Shown: positions 49,476 to 57,948 of the stretch, in pieces
Numbering within the stretch: position 1 is the stretch's first letter
Layout: every line of letters starts with the position of its first letter
Assembly (NCBI RefSeq): GCF_017833295.1
Contig: NZ_JAFIBW010000001.1
Coordinates: forward strand, 930,001 to 994,000
Length of the DNA stretch: 64,000 nt
From: Methylobacterium sp. PvR107
Lineage (GTDB): Bacteria > Pseudomonadota > Alphaproteobacteria > Rhizobiales > Beijerinckiaceae
Direction of reading: 5' to 3'
Notes under the pieces: generated by a model
Databases searched by the model: none
What the model was told of the DNA's origin: nothing
What the model saw: the letters and a program-made list of their open reading frames with translations, nothing else
Translations under genes and position numbers: made by a program

Positions 49476-50132
49476 ATGCCCGAAGTCATCTTCACCGGCC
49501 CGGCCGGCCGCCTGGAAGGCCGCTATCAAGCTCCCAAGAAGCGCGGCGCGCCGATCGCCATCATCCTTCATCCGCATCCCCAATTCGGGGGCACGATGAA
49601 CAATCAGATCGTGTACAATCTTTTCTACACGTTCGCCAATCGCGGCTTCGCAGCCCTGCGCTTCAATTTCCGCGGAGTCGGACGGAGCCAGGGCTCGTTC
49701 GACCACGGGACGGGTGAGCTGTCGGACGCGGCCGCCGCGCTCGACTGGGTGCAGTCGGTCAATCCGGAGGCGAAGTCCTGCTGGATCGCCGGCGTGTCGT
49801 TCGGCTCGTGGATCGGCATGCAGCTCCTGATGCGCCGGCCGGAGATCGAAGGCTTCATCTCCATCGCCGCGATGGCGAATCGCTACGACTTCACCTTCCT
49901 GGCGCCCTGCCCCTCGTCGGGCCTGTTCGTGCACGGTTCCGAGGACCGGGTCGCGCCGGCGCGCGAGGTCATGCCGGTGATCGAGAAGGTGAAGACCCAG
50001 AAGGGCGTCATCATCGAGCACCAGATGGTCGAGGGCGCCAATCATTTCTTCGACGGAAAGGTCGAGGAACTGACCCAGACGGTGGACACCTATCTCGATA
50101 AGCGCCTCGGCAAGCGCGAAGAGGCAGCCTGA
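49476..50132 (+). CDS. Alpha/beta hydrolase of the dienelactone hydrolase-like type
   Basis: The 218-residue product has IAIILHPHPQFGGTMNNQIVY (family landmark HPHPxxGG), ALRFNFRGVGRSQGSFD, the nucleophile elbow GVSFGSW, an acid in VHGSEDRVAPA and the final His in EGANHFFDGKV. This matches the group of small cytoplasmic hydrolases (COG2945) common in alphaproteobacteria, substrate unknown. The ATG at 49476 begins the domain; GAGA precedes it. It is divergent from the suf operon and shares its upstream region with the Irr-like boxes. Confidence 0.9.
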   Translation: MPEVIFTGPAGRLEGRYQAPKKRGAPIAIILHPHPQFGGTMNNQIVYNLFYTFANRGFAALRFNFRGVGRSQGSFDHGTGELSDAAAALDWVQSVNPEAKSCWIAGVSFGSWIGMQLLMRRPEIEGFISIAAMANRYDFTFLAPCPSSGLFVHGSEDRVAPAREVMPVIEKVKTQKGVIIEHQMVEGANHFFDGKVEELTQTVDTYLDKRLGKREEAA

Positions 50133-50219
50133 CGCAGCCGGGCCCCGCGCCTTGACGCGGGGAGCCCCGGAGGAATACGGCGCGGGCTTCGGAATTTGAG
50201 ACTCACCTCCGCAGGTCTG

Positions 50220-50606
50220 ATGTCAGAGAGCCCGTCCGACCAACCCGTGGTACTTCTGGTGGAAGATGACGGCCTCCTGCTGATGGAGGCCTCGGACACC
50301 CTGGCGGATGCCGGCTTCACCGTGGTGGAGGCGAGCCACGCCGACAAAGCCCTCAAGGTGCTGGAGAACCGCGACGACGTCGGCGTCCTGATGACCGACG
50401 TCGACATGCCGCAGGGCTCGATGGACGGCTTTGCCCTCGCGCGCCTCGTGGCGCATCGCTGGCCGTCGATACCGGTGCTGGTGGTGTCGGGCATGGGTAC
50501 CCCAGGACCCAACGACATGCCGGAGGGCGCGCGGTTCATCCCGAAGCCCTACGAGCCGACGACCCTGCTCCGGACCCTGCAGGCCTTCATCAGCCGCGCG
50601 GCTTGA
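50220..50606 (+). CDS. Single-domain response regulator (receiver)
   Basis: Phosphorylatable receiver domain without an output domain. The 128-residue product has the acidic pocket D16-D17 (LLVEDDGLL), phosphoacceptor D60 (LMTDVDMPQGSMDG), a conserved Ser in VLVVSGMG and K in FIPKPYEP. The ATG at 50220 is preferred; an in-frame start at 50196 adds a non-conserved leader. No kinase gene is adjacent. The pattern DVDMPxGxMDG is common in alphaproteobacterial single-domain regulators. Confidence 0.9.
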   Translation: MSESPSDQPVVLLVEDDGLLLMEASDTLADAGFTVVEASHADKALKVLENRDDVGVLMTDVDMPQGSMDGFALARLVAHRWPSIPVLVVSGMGTPGPNDMPEGARFIPKPYEPTTLLRTLQAFISRAA

Positions 50607-50664
50607 CCGACCGATCGGCTCGGGTTCACCCGTGGTCCGGACACCGGGAACCCGACCCAGAGCC

Positions 50665-51957
50665 ATGACGGACGAGAACCGACCACATCGCTTCGCGACC
50701 CGGGCGATCCATGCCGGGGCGGCACCGGACCCCGCCACCGGCGCGCGAGTCCAGCCGATCTACTTCACCAACGGCTTCGTCTTCGACTCGACCGAGCAGG
50801 CGGCGGACATCTTCGCCGGGCGCCGGACGGGTTTCTCCTATTCACGCGGTTCGAACCCGACGGTGGCCGCGCTGGAGCGCCGGATCGCCGATCTCGAAGG
50901 CGCCAGGGCCGGGGTGGCGGTGTCCTCCGGACAATCCGCGATGCAGCTGGTCCTGATGACGCTGATGAAGAGCGGCGACGCCTATGTCGCGTCCCCGCGC
51001 CTGTTCGGCGGGTCGCTGGGCCTGATGCGGCGCCTCGACGGGCGCTACGACCTGAAGCCCCGCTTCGCCCGAGGCATGGCCCCAGAGGACTACGAGGCGG
51101 CGATCACGCCGGACTGCCGGGCGATCTTCTGCGAATCAATCGTCAACCCGTGCGGCTCGGTGGTGGACCTCGACGGGATCGCCGCGGTGGCTCGCCGCCA
51201 CGGCCTGCCGCTCGTCGTCGACAACACCCTCGCCTCGCCGGCGCTGATCCGGCCGATCGAGCACGGCGCCGACATCGTCTGGCACTCCACCTCGAAGTTC
51301 CTGAGCGGCTCCGGCCAGACCATCGGCGGCGTGATCTGCGATGCCGGCACGTTCGACTGGACCAAGGCCGGCGGCTACAACCTGATCACCGAGCCCTGGC
51401 CGGATTACGACGGGCTCGTCCTCACGAAGGCTTTCCCGGAAGCGCCGTTCGCGGCGGCCTGCCGGTTCTTCGGCCTGCGCGATCTCGGACCGGGCCTGTC
51501 GCCGATGAACGCGTTCCTGACGCTCATGGGCATCGAGACCCTTCCCCTGCGCATGGAGCGGCACTGCGCCAACGCGCGGGCGGTCGCGGCCTTCCTAAAG
51601 GATCATCCGGCGGTGGATTGGGTGAGCTACCCGTTGCTGCCGGGGCAACCCGGGGAGGACCTCGCCCGGCGCTACACGCCGGACGGTCCGGGCTCGATCT
51701 TCACAGTCGCGCTGAAGGGCGGCGAGCCGGCGGCGCTCAAGCTCATCGCCGGGCTGGAGCTGATCTCGCACCTCGTGAATATCGGCGAGATCAAGTCGCT
51801 GGCGATCCACCCATCCTCGACCACGCACCGGCAGCTGCCGGAGCACGAGAAGGCCGCCGCGCAGGTCGGGCCGGAGACCGTACGGCTGTCGATCGGGCTC
51901 GAAAATGAGGCCGACCTGATCGCGGATCTTCAGCAGGCGCTGGATCGGCTGGGCTGA
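50665..51957 (+). CDS. metY: O-acetylhomoserine/O-succinylhomoserine sulfhydrylase type PLP enzyme
   Basis: Cys/Met metabolism PLP enzyme, expected to make homocysteine from activated homoserine and sulfide. The 430-residue product has RFATRAIHAGAAPDPATGAR, YFTNGFVFDSTEQAADIFAG, AVSSGQSAM, DNTLASP and the PLP lysine K211 in WHSTSKFLSGSGQTIGG. The length and TNGFVFDST segment fit the MetY branch rather than MetB/MetZ, but the exact acyl donor is not decided by sequence. The ATG at 50665 starts the domain. Confidence 0.9.
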   Translation: MTDENRPHRFATRAIHAGAAPDPATGARVQPIYFTNGFVFDSTEQAADIFAGRRTGFSYSRGSNPTVAALERRIADLEGARAGVAVSSGQSAMQLVLMTLMKSGDAYVASPRLFGGSLGLMRRLDGRYDLKPRFARGMAPEDYEAAITPDCRAIFCESIVNPCGSVVDLDGIAAVARRHGLPLVVDNTLASPALIRPIEHGADIVWHSTSKFLSGSGQTIGGVICDAGTFDWTKAGGYNLITEPWPDYDGLVLTKAFPEAPFAAACRFFGLRDLGPGLSPMNAFLTLMGIETLPLRMERHCANARAVAAFLKDHPAVDWVSYPLLPGQPGEDLARRYTPDGPGSIFTVALKGGEPAALKLIAGLELISHLVNIGEIKSLAIHPSSTTHRQLPEHEKAAAQVGPETVRLSIGLENEADLIADLQQALDRLG

Positions 51958-51982
51958 ACGGGCGCGCCTGTACCCTCGTTCC

Positions 51983-52074
51983 CGTCATCGCGAGCGCAGC
52001 GAAGCGACCCAGGGCTGCGCGACCGCGATGGGTGGGGGCGCCGCTGGATTGCTTCGCTCCGCGCGCAAGGACGG
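51983..52074. repeat. Extragenic inverted repeat
   Basis: Arms CGTCATCGCGAGCGCAGCG-AAGCGACCCAG (51983-52012) and CTGGATTGCTTCGCTCCGCG-CGCAAGGACGG (52044-52074) pair imperfectly around a 31-nt centre. It lies between the convergent metY and thiolase genes. The arm resembles fragments at 19274-19295 and near 31600, so it belongs to a dispersed family in this genome. Confidence 0.7.
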
Positions 52075-52112
52075 CCACGGCCGGCGGAGAGTGGTCGCAC
52101 CCGGGGAGCGTC

Positions 52113-53282
52113 TCAGCGCCGACGCTCCAGGATCGACACGTAGTTGGCCACCGCGGCGCCGCCCATGTTGAAGATTCCGGCGAGTTCCGCGCCGGGCACC
52201 TGCATCTCGCCGGCCTCGCCCACGAGCTGCAGGCAGCCCATCACGTGCATCGACACGCCGGTGGCCCCCACGGGGTGGCCTTTGGCCTTGAGTCCGCCGG
52301 ACGGGTTGATCGGCAGCCGGCCGCCCTTCTCGGCCAGCCCCTCGCGGACCACGCGAAAACCTTCGCCCGGCGCGGCCAGCCCCATCGCCTCGTACTCGAT
52401 CAGCTCGGCGATGGTGAAACAGTCGTGGGTCTCCACGAAGGACAGATCGTCGTTGCCGATGCCAGCTTGCACCCGCGCCTTCTCCCAGGCCATGCGCGCT
52501 GCCTTGAACTCCGTCGGGTCCCGGCGGGAGAGCGGCAGGATGTCGTTGACATGGGCCCGGGCGCGAAAGCCGATCGCCCGCTCCAGCCCCTCCGCGGTCT
52601 CGGTATCGGCCACCACCAGAGCCGCAGCCCCGTCCGAGATCAGCGAGCAGTCGGTGCGCCGCAGGGGCGCCGCCACGTAGGGGTTCTTGTCCGAGACCCG
52701 GTTGCAGAACTCGAAGCCGAGATCCTTGCGCAGCTGCGCGTAGGGATTGCCGACGCCGTTGCGATGGTTCTTCGCGGCGATCCGGGCCAACTCCTCGCTG
52801 CGGTCGCCGTAGCGCTGGAAGTAGCCCGCCGCGATCCGCCCGAACACGCCGGCGAAGCCGCCCTCGATCTCGGCCTCCTCCTTCCGGTATGAGGCGCCCA
52901 GCAGAATGTCGCCGGTCTCGGCCACGGTCTTGGCCGTCATCTTCTCGGCGCCGATCACCAGAGCGATCCGGCCCCGGCCGCTGTCGACGAAGTCGAGGGC
53001 AGCGTAGAGCGCCGCCGAGCCGGTGGCGCAGGCGTTCTCCAGGTGGGTCGCCGGCGCGTGCGCGAGACCCGGCCGGTTCACCGCCACCAGCGAACCCTCG
53101 AAGCCCTGCTTCGAGAAGCCGGTGTTCATCGAGCCCACGTAGATGCCGTCGACCTGGGCTTCCTCGACGCCGGCATGGGCCAGCGCCTCCCCCGAGACGC
53201 GGGCGATCAGGCCTTCGACATCCGGCTCCTCGAGCTTGCCGAACGGAGTGTGGGCCCAGCCCACGATGCAGGCGCGCGTCAT
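52113..53282 (-). CDS. Thiolase family protein (acetyl-CoA acetyltransferase, SCP2-thiolase-like)
   Basis: Condenses or cleaves beta-ketoacyl-CoA. The 389-residue product has the nucleophile C85 in LENACATGSAAL, the loop DCSLISDGAAALVVAD, VETHDCFTIAELIEYEAMG and the C-terminal GHPVGATGVSM with the catalytic His. The second active-site cysteine motif of classical thiolases (CGG near the end) is replaced by NMGGAAVANYVSIL, as in SCP-x/SCP2-type thiolases. No DUF35/OB-fold partner gene is adjacent. It follows the dehydratase gene by 64 nt. Confidence 0.88.
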   Translation of the reverse strand: MTRACIVGWAHTPFGKLEEPDVEGLIARVSGEALAHAGVEEAQVDGIYVGSMNTGFSKQGFEGSLVAVNRPGLAHAPATHLENACATGSAALYAALDFVDSGRGRIALVIGAEKMTAKTVAETGDILLGASYRKEEAEIEGGFAGVFGRIAAGYFQRYGDRSEELARIAAKNHRNGVGNPYAQLRKDLGFEFCNRVSDKNPYVAAPLRRTDCSLISDGAAALVVADTETAEGLERAIGFRARAHVNDILPLSRRDPTEFKAARMAWEKARVQAGIGNDDLSFVETHDCFTIAELIEYEAMGLAAPGEGFRVVREGLAEKGGRLPINPSGGLKAKGHPVGATGVSMHVMGCLQLVGEAGEMQVPGAELAGIFNMGGAAVANYVSILERRR

Positions 53283-53346
53283 CCGGTGACCTCCCGAGTC
53301 TGGGCCGGACGATGGGCCCGGACTCGCCGGCGATCAAGCGTGCCGA

Positions 53347-55065
53347 TCAGCCCTGACCGCCCTCCCCCATCAGGAAGTCGAAATCGCAGCCCTCCGGCGC
53401 CTGTGTGACGGTGCGCCGGTACAGGGCCTTGTAGCCCCGGGTCGGGGCCGGCGGCGGCTGATGGTCGGCGAGGCGCCGGGCGATCTCGTCGGGCTCGACG
53501 AGCAGATCGATCCGCTTGTCGCGGATCGACAGTCGGATCCGGTCGCCGTCGCGCACCGCGGCCAGCGGCCCGCCGACGGCGGATTCGGGGGCGATGTGCA
53601 GCACGATCGACCCGAAGGCCGTGCCGGACATCCGCGCGTCGGAGATGCGCACCATGTCCTTCACGCCGGCCCGGGCCAGCTTCTTGGGAATTGGCAGATA
53701 GCCGGCTTCCGGCATCCCGGCGGCGTGTGGCCCGGCATTCTGCAGAACCAGCACGTCGCCCGCCGCGACGTCGAGGTCGGGATCGTCGATCCGCCGGCTC
53801 AGGTCCTCCAGGCCGGTGAACACCACCGCCCGGCCCTCGGATTCGAACAGCTCCGGGGTCGCCGCCGCGCGCTTGAAGATCGCACCCTCGGGGGCGAGGT
53901 TGCCGGTGAGCGCGACCAGCCCCCCGACAGGTGAGACCGGGTTGTCGAAGGCGCGGATCACCGCGCGATCGACCCAGCCGACCGGCTCGTCCAGCCGCTC
54001 CGCGAGGGTACGGCCCTCCACGTCCACGGTGTCGAGATGCAGGAGCGGTCGCAGCTCGCGCAGCAGCGCGCCCATACCCCCGGCGGCATGGAAATCCTCC
54101 ATGTAGCCCTCGCCGACAGGCTTCAGATCGACCAGCACCGGCGTCTCGTCGGAGATCTGGTTGAAGCGCGCGTAGGGGATCCGGATTCCCAGCCGCCCCG
54201 CCACCGCCGTGAGGTGGACGATCGCGTTGGTTGAACCCGAAACCGCCATCAGAACCCGGATGGCGTTCTCGACCGACTTCTCGGTGATGACCTGCGACGG
54301 CGCGATCTTCGACTGGATCAGGCGCACCGCGGCTCGTCCGGTCTCCTCGGCGGCGACCAAGCGGTCGGAATGCACCGCCGGGATCGCGGCCGTGCCCGGC
54401 AGCGACATGCCGAGCGCCTCCGCGATGCACGCCATGGTGGAGGCCGTGCCCATCACCGCGCAGGTGCCGGCCGTGACCGAGAGCCGCCCCTCGACCTCGG
54501 CGATCTCCTCGGCATCGACGGTGCCGGCCCGGTACTTCGCCCAGAAGCCACGGCAATCCGTGCAGGCGCCGAGCCTCTGCCCCCGATGGCGCCCGGTGGA
54601 CATCGGACCGGTGACGAGCTGGATCGCCGGGAGGTCGGCGGAGGCCGCACCCATGAGCTGGGCCGGCACGGTCTTGTCGCAGCCACCGATCAGCACGACC
54701 GCATCCATCGGCTGGGCCTGGATCATCTCCTCCGTGTCCATGGCCATCAGGTTGCGATACATCATGCTGGTCGGGTTGAGGAAAACCTCGCCGAGCGACA
54801 CGGTCGGGAACGGCCGCGGCAGGGCGCCGGCGGCCAGCACGCCGCGCGAGACCGCTTCGACCAGCTCGGGCATGCCCCGGTGGCAGTTGTTGAAGCCCGA
54901 CGGCGTCATGGCGATGCCGACCACCGGCTTGTTCAGCAGGCCGACCGAGATGCCCATCGAGCGGGCGAAGGAGCGGCGCAGATAGCGGGCGAAGTCACGG
55001 TCGCCGTAATTGGTCAGGCCGCGGTCGAGCCCGTGTGGCTCGGCGTGTCCGGCGTCTTCGCTCAT
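53347..55065 (-). CDS. IlvD/Edd family dehydratase (sugar-acid dehydratase-like)
   Basis: Fe-S dehydratase that removes water from a dihydroxy acid. The 572-residue product has three cluster-type cysteines: C61 (GFNNCHRGMP), C129 (IGGCDKTVPAQ) and a later one in AGTCAVMGTAST. Also present is the magnesium/active-site region SDARMSGTAFGSIVLHIAPE. The segments GACTDCRGFWAKYRAG and MDRLVA-like AVHSDRLVAAEETGR fit the sugar-acid (arabonate/xylonate/galactonate) branch more than biosynthetic IlvD, which I judge by memory. The ATG at 55065 starts the conserved region. Confidence 0.88.
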   Translation of the reverse strand: MSEDAGHAEPHGLDRGLTNYGDRDFARYLRRSFARSMGISVGLLNKPVVGIAMTPSGFNNCHRGMPELVEAVSRGVLAAGALPRPFPTVSLGEVFLNPTSMMYRNLMAMDTEEMIQAQPMDAVVLIGGCDKTVPAQLMGAASADLPAIQLVTGPMSTGRHRGQRLGACTDCRGFWAKYRAGTVDAEEIAEVEGRLSVTAGTCAVMGTASTMACIAEALGMSLPGTAAIPAVHSDRLVAAEETGRAAVRLIQSKIAPSQVITEKSVENAIRVLMAVSGSTNAIVHLTAVAGRLGIRIPYARFNQISDETPVLVDLKPVGEGYMEDFHAAGGMGALLRELRPLLHLDTVDVEGRTLAERLDEPVGWVDRAVIRAFDNPVSPVGGLVALTGNLAPEGAIFKRAAATPELFESEGRAVVFTGLEDLSRRIDDPDLDVAAGDVLVLQNAGPHAAGMPEAGYLPIPKKLARAGVKDMVRISDARMSGTAFGSIVLHIAPESAVGGPLAAVRDGDRIRLSIRDKRIDLLVEPDEIARRLADHQPPPAPTRGYKALYRRTVTQAPEGCDFDFLMGEGGQG

Positions 55066-55100
55066 GCCATCGATCCCTGGAACGTAAGCGCCGCGGGCGG

Positions 55101-55190
55101 TCAGCGCAGGTGGAAGGCGATCCACGCAACCCCGGCCAGCACCCCGGCTGTCAGCAACCCCCGAGCGAGTACGCGATAGCGGATTCTCAC
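55101..55190 (-). CDS. Tiny membrane peptide, 29 residues, coupled to the NUDIX gene
   Basis: GTG at 55190 overlaps the NUDIX stop in a GTGA arrangement. The product is a basic start (VRIRYRVLARG) followed by one hydrophobic helix (LLTAGVLAGVAWIAFHLR). It ends 35 nt before the dehydratase gene. The overlap and the membrane-like composition support coding, but there is no independent evidence. Confidence 0.4.
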   Translation of the reverse strand: MRIRYRVLARGLLTAGVLAGVAWIAFHLR

Positions 55191-55756
55191 GCGCGGAACA
55201 GCTCCGGATGGCGCGCGCGCAGTGCCAGGACCAGGGTGAGTGTCTTCAGGTCGGTGATCTCGGCCCGGTCGGCCAGGGCGGCCAGCGCGGCGAGCGGCAT
55301 CTCGACGACCCGGATGTTCTCGTGCTCGCCCGCGGCACCGCCGCCCGCCTCCGCCCGGTCCGCCCGGCCGTAAGGCGCGAGGAAGAGGTGGATCTTCTCG
55401 GTGGTGAGGCTCGCACAGGAATAGGTGGCGCCGATGAATTCCAGACCGTGCAGGCGCAGGCCGACCTCCTCGAGCGCCTCCCGGCGGGCGTTCTCCTCCG
55501 GGCTGCCGTCGTCGATCAGGCCGGCCGGGGCCTCCAGCTGGACCTGCTCGCCGGCCGCGAACAGGGGCGGCACCCGCAGCTCGCGCACGAGCGTCGCGAC
55601 CTTCCGCTCGGGGTCGTAGGGCAGGATCCCGACCGCGTTGCCGTGATCCTCGATCTCCCGCTCGACCACGGCGCCGTCGGCGAGGCGCACCTGCGCGAGG
55701 CCGAAACGGCTCCAGCCCTCGTGGACGAAGCGGATGCTGAGGATCTCGGCCTTCAT
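55187..55756 (-). CDS. NUDIX hydrolase
   Basis: Hydrolyses a nucleoside diphosphate linked to another group. The 189-residue product has the NUDIX box with PEENARREALEEVGLRL preceded by APAGLIDDG, near residues 76-97. The N-terminal region with VVEREIEDHGNAVGILPYD and the late LTLVLALRARHPELF resemble the NudK/ADP-ribose pyrophosphatase branch. The gene is divergent from the Mrp-type operon, with 150 bp between starts, and is coupled to a tiny downstream ORF. Confidence 0.9.
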   Translation of the reverse strand: MKAEILSIRFVHEGWSRFGLAQVRLADGAVVEREIEDHGNAVGILPYDPERKVATLVRELRVPPLFAAGEQVQLEAPAGLIDDGSPEENARREALEEVGLRLHGLEFIGATYSCASLTTEKIHLFLAPYGRADRAEAGGGAAGEHENIRVVEMPLAALAALADRAEITDLKTLTLVLALRARHPELFRA

Positions 55757-55906
55757 GATGCGCCCTCGCCCGCGGAACCGCCGCCCGCCGCGCTGTGCTT
55801 ACACGAAGGCGTGTCCTCGGGTTCCGGGAACGGCTCCGCTCCGTGCCACGTTTCGGTCGGATCGGGCGTATGGCCACGCTCCCACGACGCCTTCCGGTCA
55901 GGATCG

Positions 55907-56398
55907 ATGCGGGCAGGACCGATCAGCGGGATCAGGAGACGGTCGACGCGTGACGGCGTCGCGATCTGGATCGCGCTGGCCCTCACCTACATGGTCTTCG
56001 CCGGGTCGGTGAGCGTCAACGAGGGCATGGCCGCCCTCGGCTGTGCCAGCCTGGCGACGCTCTGGTGGTGGGGCGTCGGGCGGCGCGGCGGCATCCGCTT
56101 CCCTCTCGGCGGATCCTCGCTCCGGCCGCTCGGTCCGGCCATCCGCGACGTGCCGCGCCAGACCGCCAAGGTCGGGATCCACCTGCTCAAAGCCGTGCTG
56201 GGGCGCGCTGGTGGCGGAGCGACGCGCGAGCGCAGCGCGTCCGAGGTGTCCTGGGCCACGCCGGAGGGAGACACGGCTCCGGCCACCCGGGCCGTCGGGC
56301 TGCTGGCCGCCTCGCTCGCGCCGGACAGCTACGTGCTCACCCTCGACCGCGAGCACGGCACGGTGGCGATGCACGCCCTGGAGAACGACGGCCGATGA
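55907..56398 (+). CDS. mnhE: Mrp-type cation/proton antiporter subunit E
   Basis: First gene of a seven-gene Mrp-like antiporter operon. The 163-residue product has hydrophobic segments near the N-terminus (IWIALALTYMVFAGS and MAALGCASLATLWWWGVG). It continues with the MnhE hallmarks AKVGIHLLKAVLG and LAASLAPDSYVLTLDREHGTVAMHAL. The ATG at 55907 has AGGA upstream. Its stop overlaps the next gene's start (ATGA). Confidence 0.92.
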   Translation: MRAGPISGIRRRSTRDGVAIWIALALTYMVFAGSVSVNEGMAALGCASLATLWWWGVGRRGGIRFPLGGSSLRPLGPAIRDVPRQTAKVGIHLLKAVLGRAGGGATRERSASEVSWATPEGDTAPATRAVGLLAASLAPDSYVLTLDREHGTVAMHALENDGR

Positions 56399-56646
56399 AC
56401 CTCTGGACGGCCGCCATCCTGGCGCTGCTGCCGCCGCTCATCCTCGCGGCGGCGCTGGCGTGGCGCGGGCGGCCCGGCCAGCGCTTCGCCGCCTATCAGC
56501 TCGCCGGCAGCGTCACGGTGCTGATCCTGACGCTCATGGCTTTCGCCACCGATCAAGCCTCGATCACCGATCTCGCCCTCACGCTGGTCCTGCTCAACCT
56601 GCCGGGCTCGATGCTGTTCGCGGTCTTCCTGGAGCGCTGGATATGA
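56395..56646 (+). CDS. mnhF: Mrp-type antiporter subunit F
   Basis: Small membrane subunit. The 83-residue product has three hydrophobic segments (LWTAAILALLPPLILAAALAW, YQLAGSVTVLILTLMAFA, LTLVLLNLPGSMLFAVFL) and the MnhF-type GQRFAAYQLAGS. The start overlaps mnhE by ATGA and the stop overlaps mnhG in the same way. Confidence 0.88.
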   Translation: MNLWTAAILALLPPLILAAALAWRGRPGQRFAAYQLAGSVTVLILTLMAFATDQASITDLALTLVLLNLPGSMLFAVFLERWI

Positions 56647-56927
56647 ACGTCGCGATCGGGGTGCTGCTGGCCCTCGCGGTGGCGGTGACGTGGCTCGCGG
56701 CGCTTGCCCTGTGGCGCCTGCCCCGAGCCCTCGACCGGCTGCACGCGCTCAGTTTCCTCAACGTCGCCGCCTCGGGCCTCGTCACGGCGGCGGCCTTCCT
56801 GGCCGACGGCATCTCCGGACGCTCGCTGAAGATCCTGGTGATGATGGTGGTGTTTCTCGCCTGGGCCGCGGTGCTGTCGCACGTGTCCGGCCGGGCCCTG
56901 CTGATGCGCGAGGGGCGTTCGGCATGA
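56643..56927 (+). CDS. mnhG: Mrp-type antiporter subunit G
   Basis: The 94-residue product shows three hydrophobic segments and the family motif WRLPRALDRLHALSFLNVA, corresponding to the LPDxxxRxHA motif of MnhG, then ILVMMVVFLAWAAVLSHVSG. It overlaps both neighbours by 4 nt, so E, F, G and the DUF4040 gene are translationally coupled. Confidence 0.9.
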   Translation: MNVAIGVLLALAVAVTWLAALALWRLPRALDRLHALSFLNVAASGLVTAAAFLADGISGRSLKILVMMVVFLAWAAVLSHVSGRALLMREGRSA

Positions 56928-57175
56928 CGGTGATCCTGCCGCTGCTGTTCCTGCTGACCGCCGCGTCCGGCACCGCGGTCGTCCTGGTCCGCGATCCCAC
57001 CCGGCAGATCTTCGCCATCGCGGTCAACGGCCTCGTTCTGACGATTCTGTTCGACGCCCTCCAGGCGCCCGACGTCGCCCTGTCGGAGCTGGCGGTCGGC
57101 TCGGCGGCGGTGCCGCTGCTCTTCCTCGTGGCGCTGATGGCCGTGCGCACGCAGCCCCCTGAGGAAAAGTCATGA
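56924..57175 (+). CDS. DUF4040/MbhD-like antiporter subunit (MrpA C-terminal piece)
   Basis: The 83-residue product has three hydrophobic segments. VVLVRDPTRQIFAIAVNGLV, FDALQAPDVALSELAVGSAA and PLLFLVALMAVRT correspond to the DUF4040 domain found at the C-terminal side of MrpA and as separate MbhD in archaeal hydrogenases. The APDVALSELAVG stretch is the family hallmark. A full-length MrpA with the ND5-like proton channel is absent from the operon. Confidence 0.85.
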   Translation: MTVILPLLFLLTAASGTAVVLVRDPTRQIFAIAVNGLVLTILFDALQAPDVALSELAVGSAAVPLLFLVALMAVRTQPPEEKS

Positions 57176-57948
57176 GCCCGCGCGCGCGTGTCGCGCTGCT
57201 GGCATTGGCGGCCCTGATCCTGCTGCCCGGCGCCGCCTCGGTCATCGCAGGGCTGCCGCCCTTCGGCGCGACGATTGCCCGGTACGGGGAACGCATCAAT
57301 GCGATCACCCCGGAGGCGCGGCACGTCGCCAACATGGTGAGCGCGATCAACTTCGACCTGCGCGGCCTCGATACCCTTGGCGAGGAGTTCATGCTGCTCG
57401 CCGCCATCACCGGGACAGTGATCCTGCTGCGCGGACGACGCGGTGAGGGCAAGACCGGCCGCGCCATGCGCCGGCCCGGTCGGGCGGTGATCCCGCGCTC
57501 CGAAGCCGTGGTGCTCGCCTGCCGGATTGCCGGACCGCTCACCGCCCTGTTCGGCCTCTACGTGGTGCTGCACGCCACCGTTACGCCCGGAGGCGGCTTC
57601 CAGGGCGGCGTGATCCTCGCCTCCGGAACCCTGCTGATCTACCTCGGCGAGGGCTATGTCGGCTGGCGCGACGCCGTGCGCAGCCCCTGGCTCGACGCGC
57701 TGGAAGGCGGCGGCGCGCTGCTTTTCGCCCTGTGCGGGCTGGCGCCGATGCTCACGGGCGCCGCCTTCATGCAGAACGTCCTGCCGCTCGGCACCTTCCG
57801 CGACCCGTTCTCCGGCGGCCTGATGCTGGTGGAGAACCTCGGCGTCGCGATGGCGGTGGCGGGCGGCTTCACCCAGCTCTTCCTCGAATTCATGGAGGAG
57901 ACCCGCGAGGCGGACGAGCCCGACGAGCCGGGAGAGGAATCGGCGTGA
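57172..57948 (+). CDS. mnhB: Fused MbhE-like and MnhB antiporter subunit
   Basis: The 258-residue product joins two units. Residues 1-90 contain two hydrophobic segments and NMVSAINFDLRGLDTLGEEF, the MrpA/MbhE-type fragment. After an arginine-rich linker (RRGEGKTGRAMRRPGR), residues 110-245 form the MnhB domain with VVLHATVTPGGGFQGGVILA, LIYLGEGYVGWRD and VENLGVAMAVAGGFTQLFLEF. The acidic tail ends at a GTGA overlap with mnhC. Confidence 0.9.
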   Translation: MSPRARVALLALAALILLPGAASVIAGLPPFGATIARYGERINAITPEARHVANMVSAINFDLRGLDTLGEEFMLLAAITGTVILLRGRRGEGKTGRAMRRPGRAVIPRSEAVVLACRIAGPLTALFGLYVVLHATVTPGGGFQGGVILASGTLLIYLGEGYVGWRDAVRSPWLDALEGGGALLFALCGLAPMLTGAAFMQNVLPLGTFRDPFSGGLMLVENLGVAMAVAGGFTQLFLEFMEETREADEPDEPGEESA

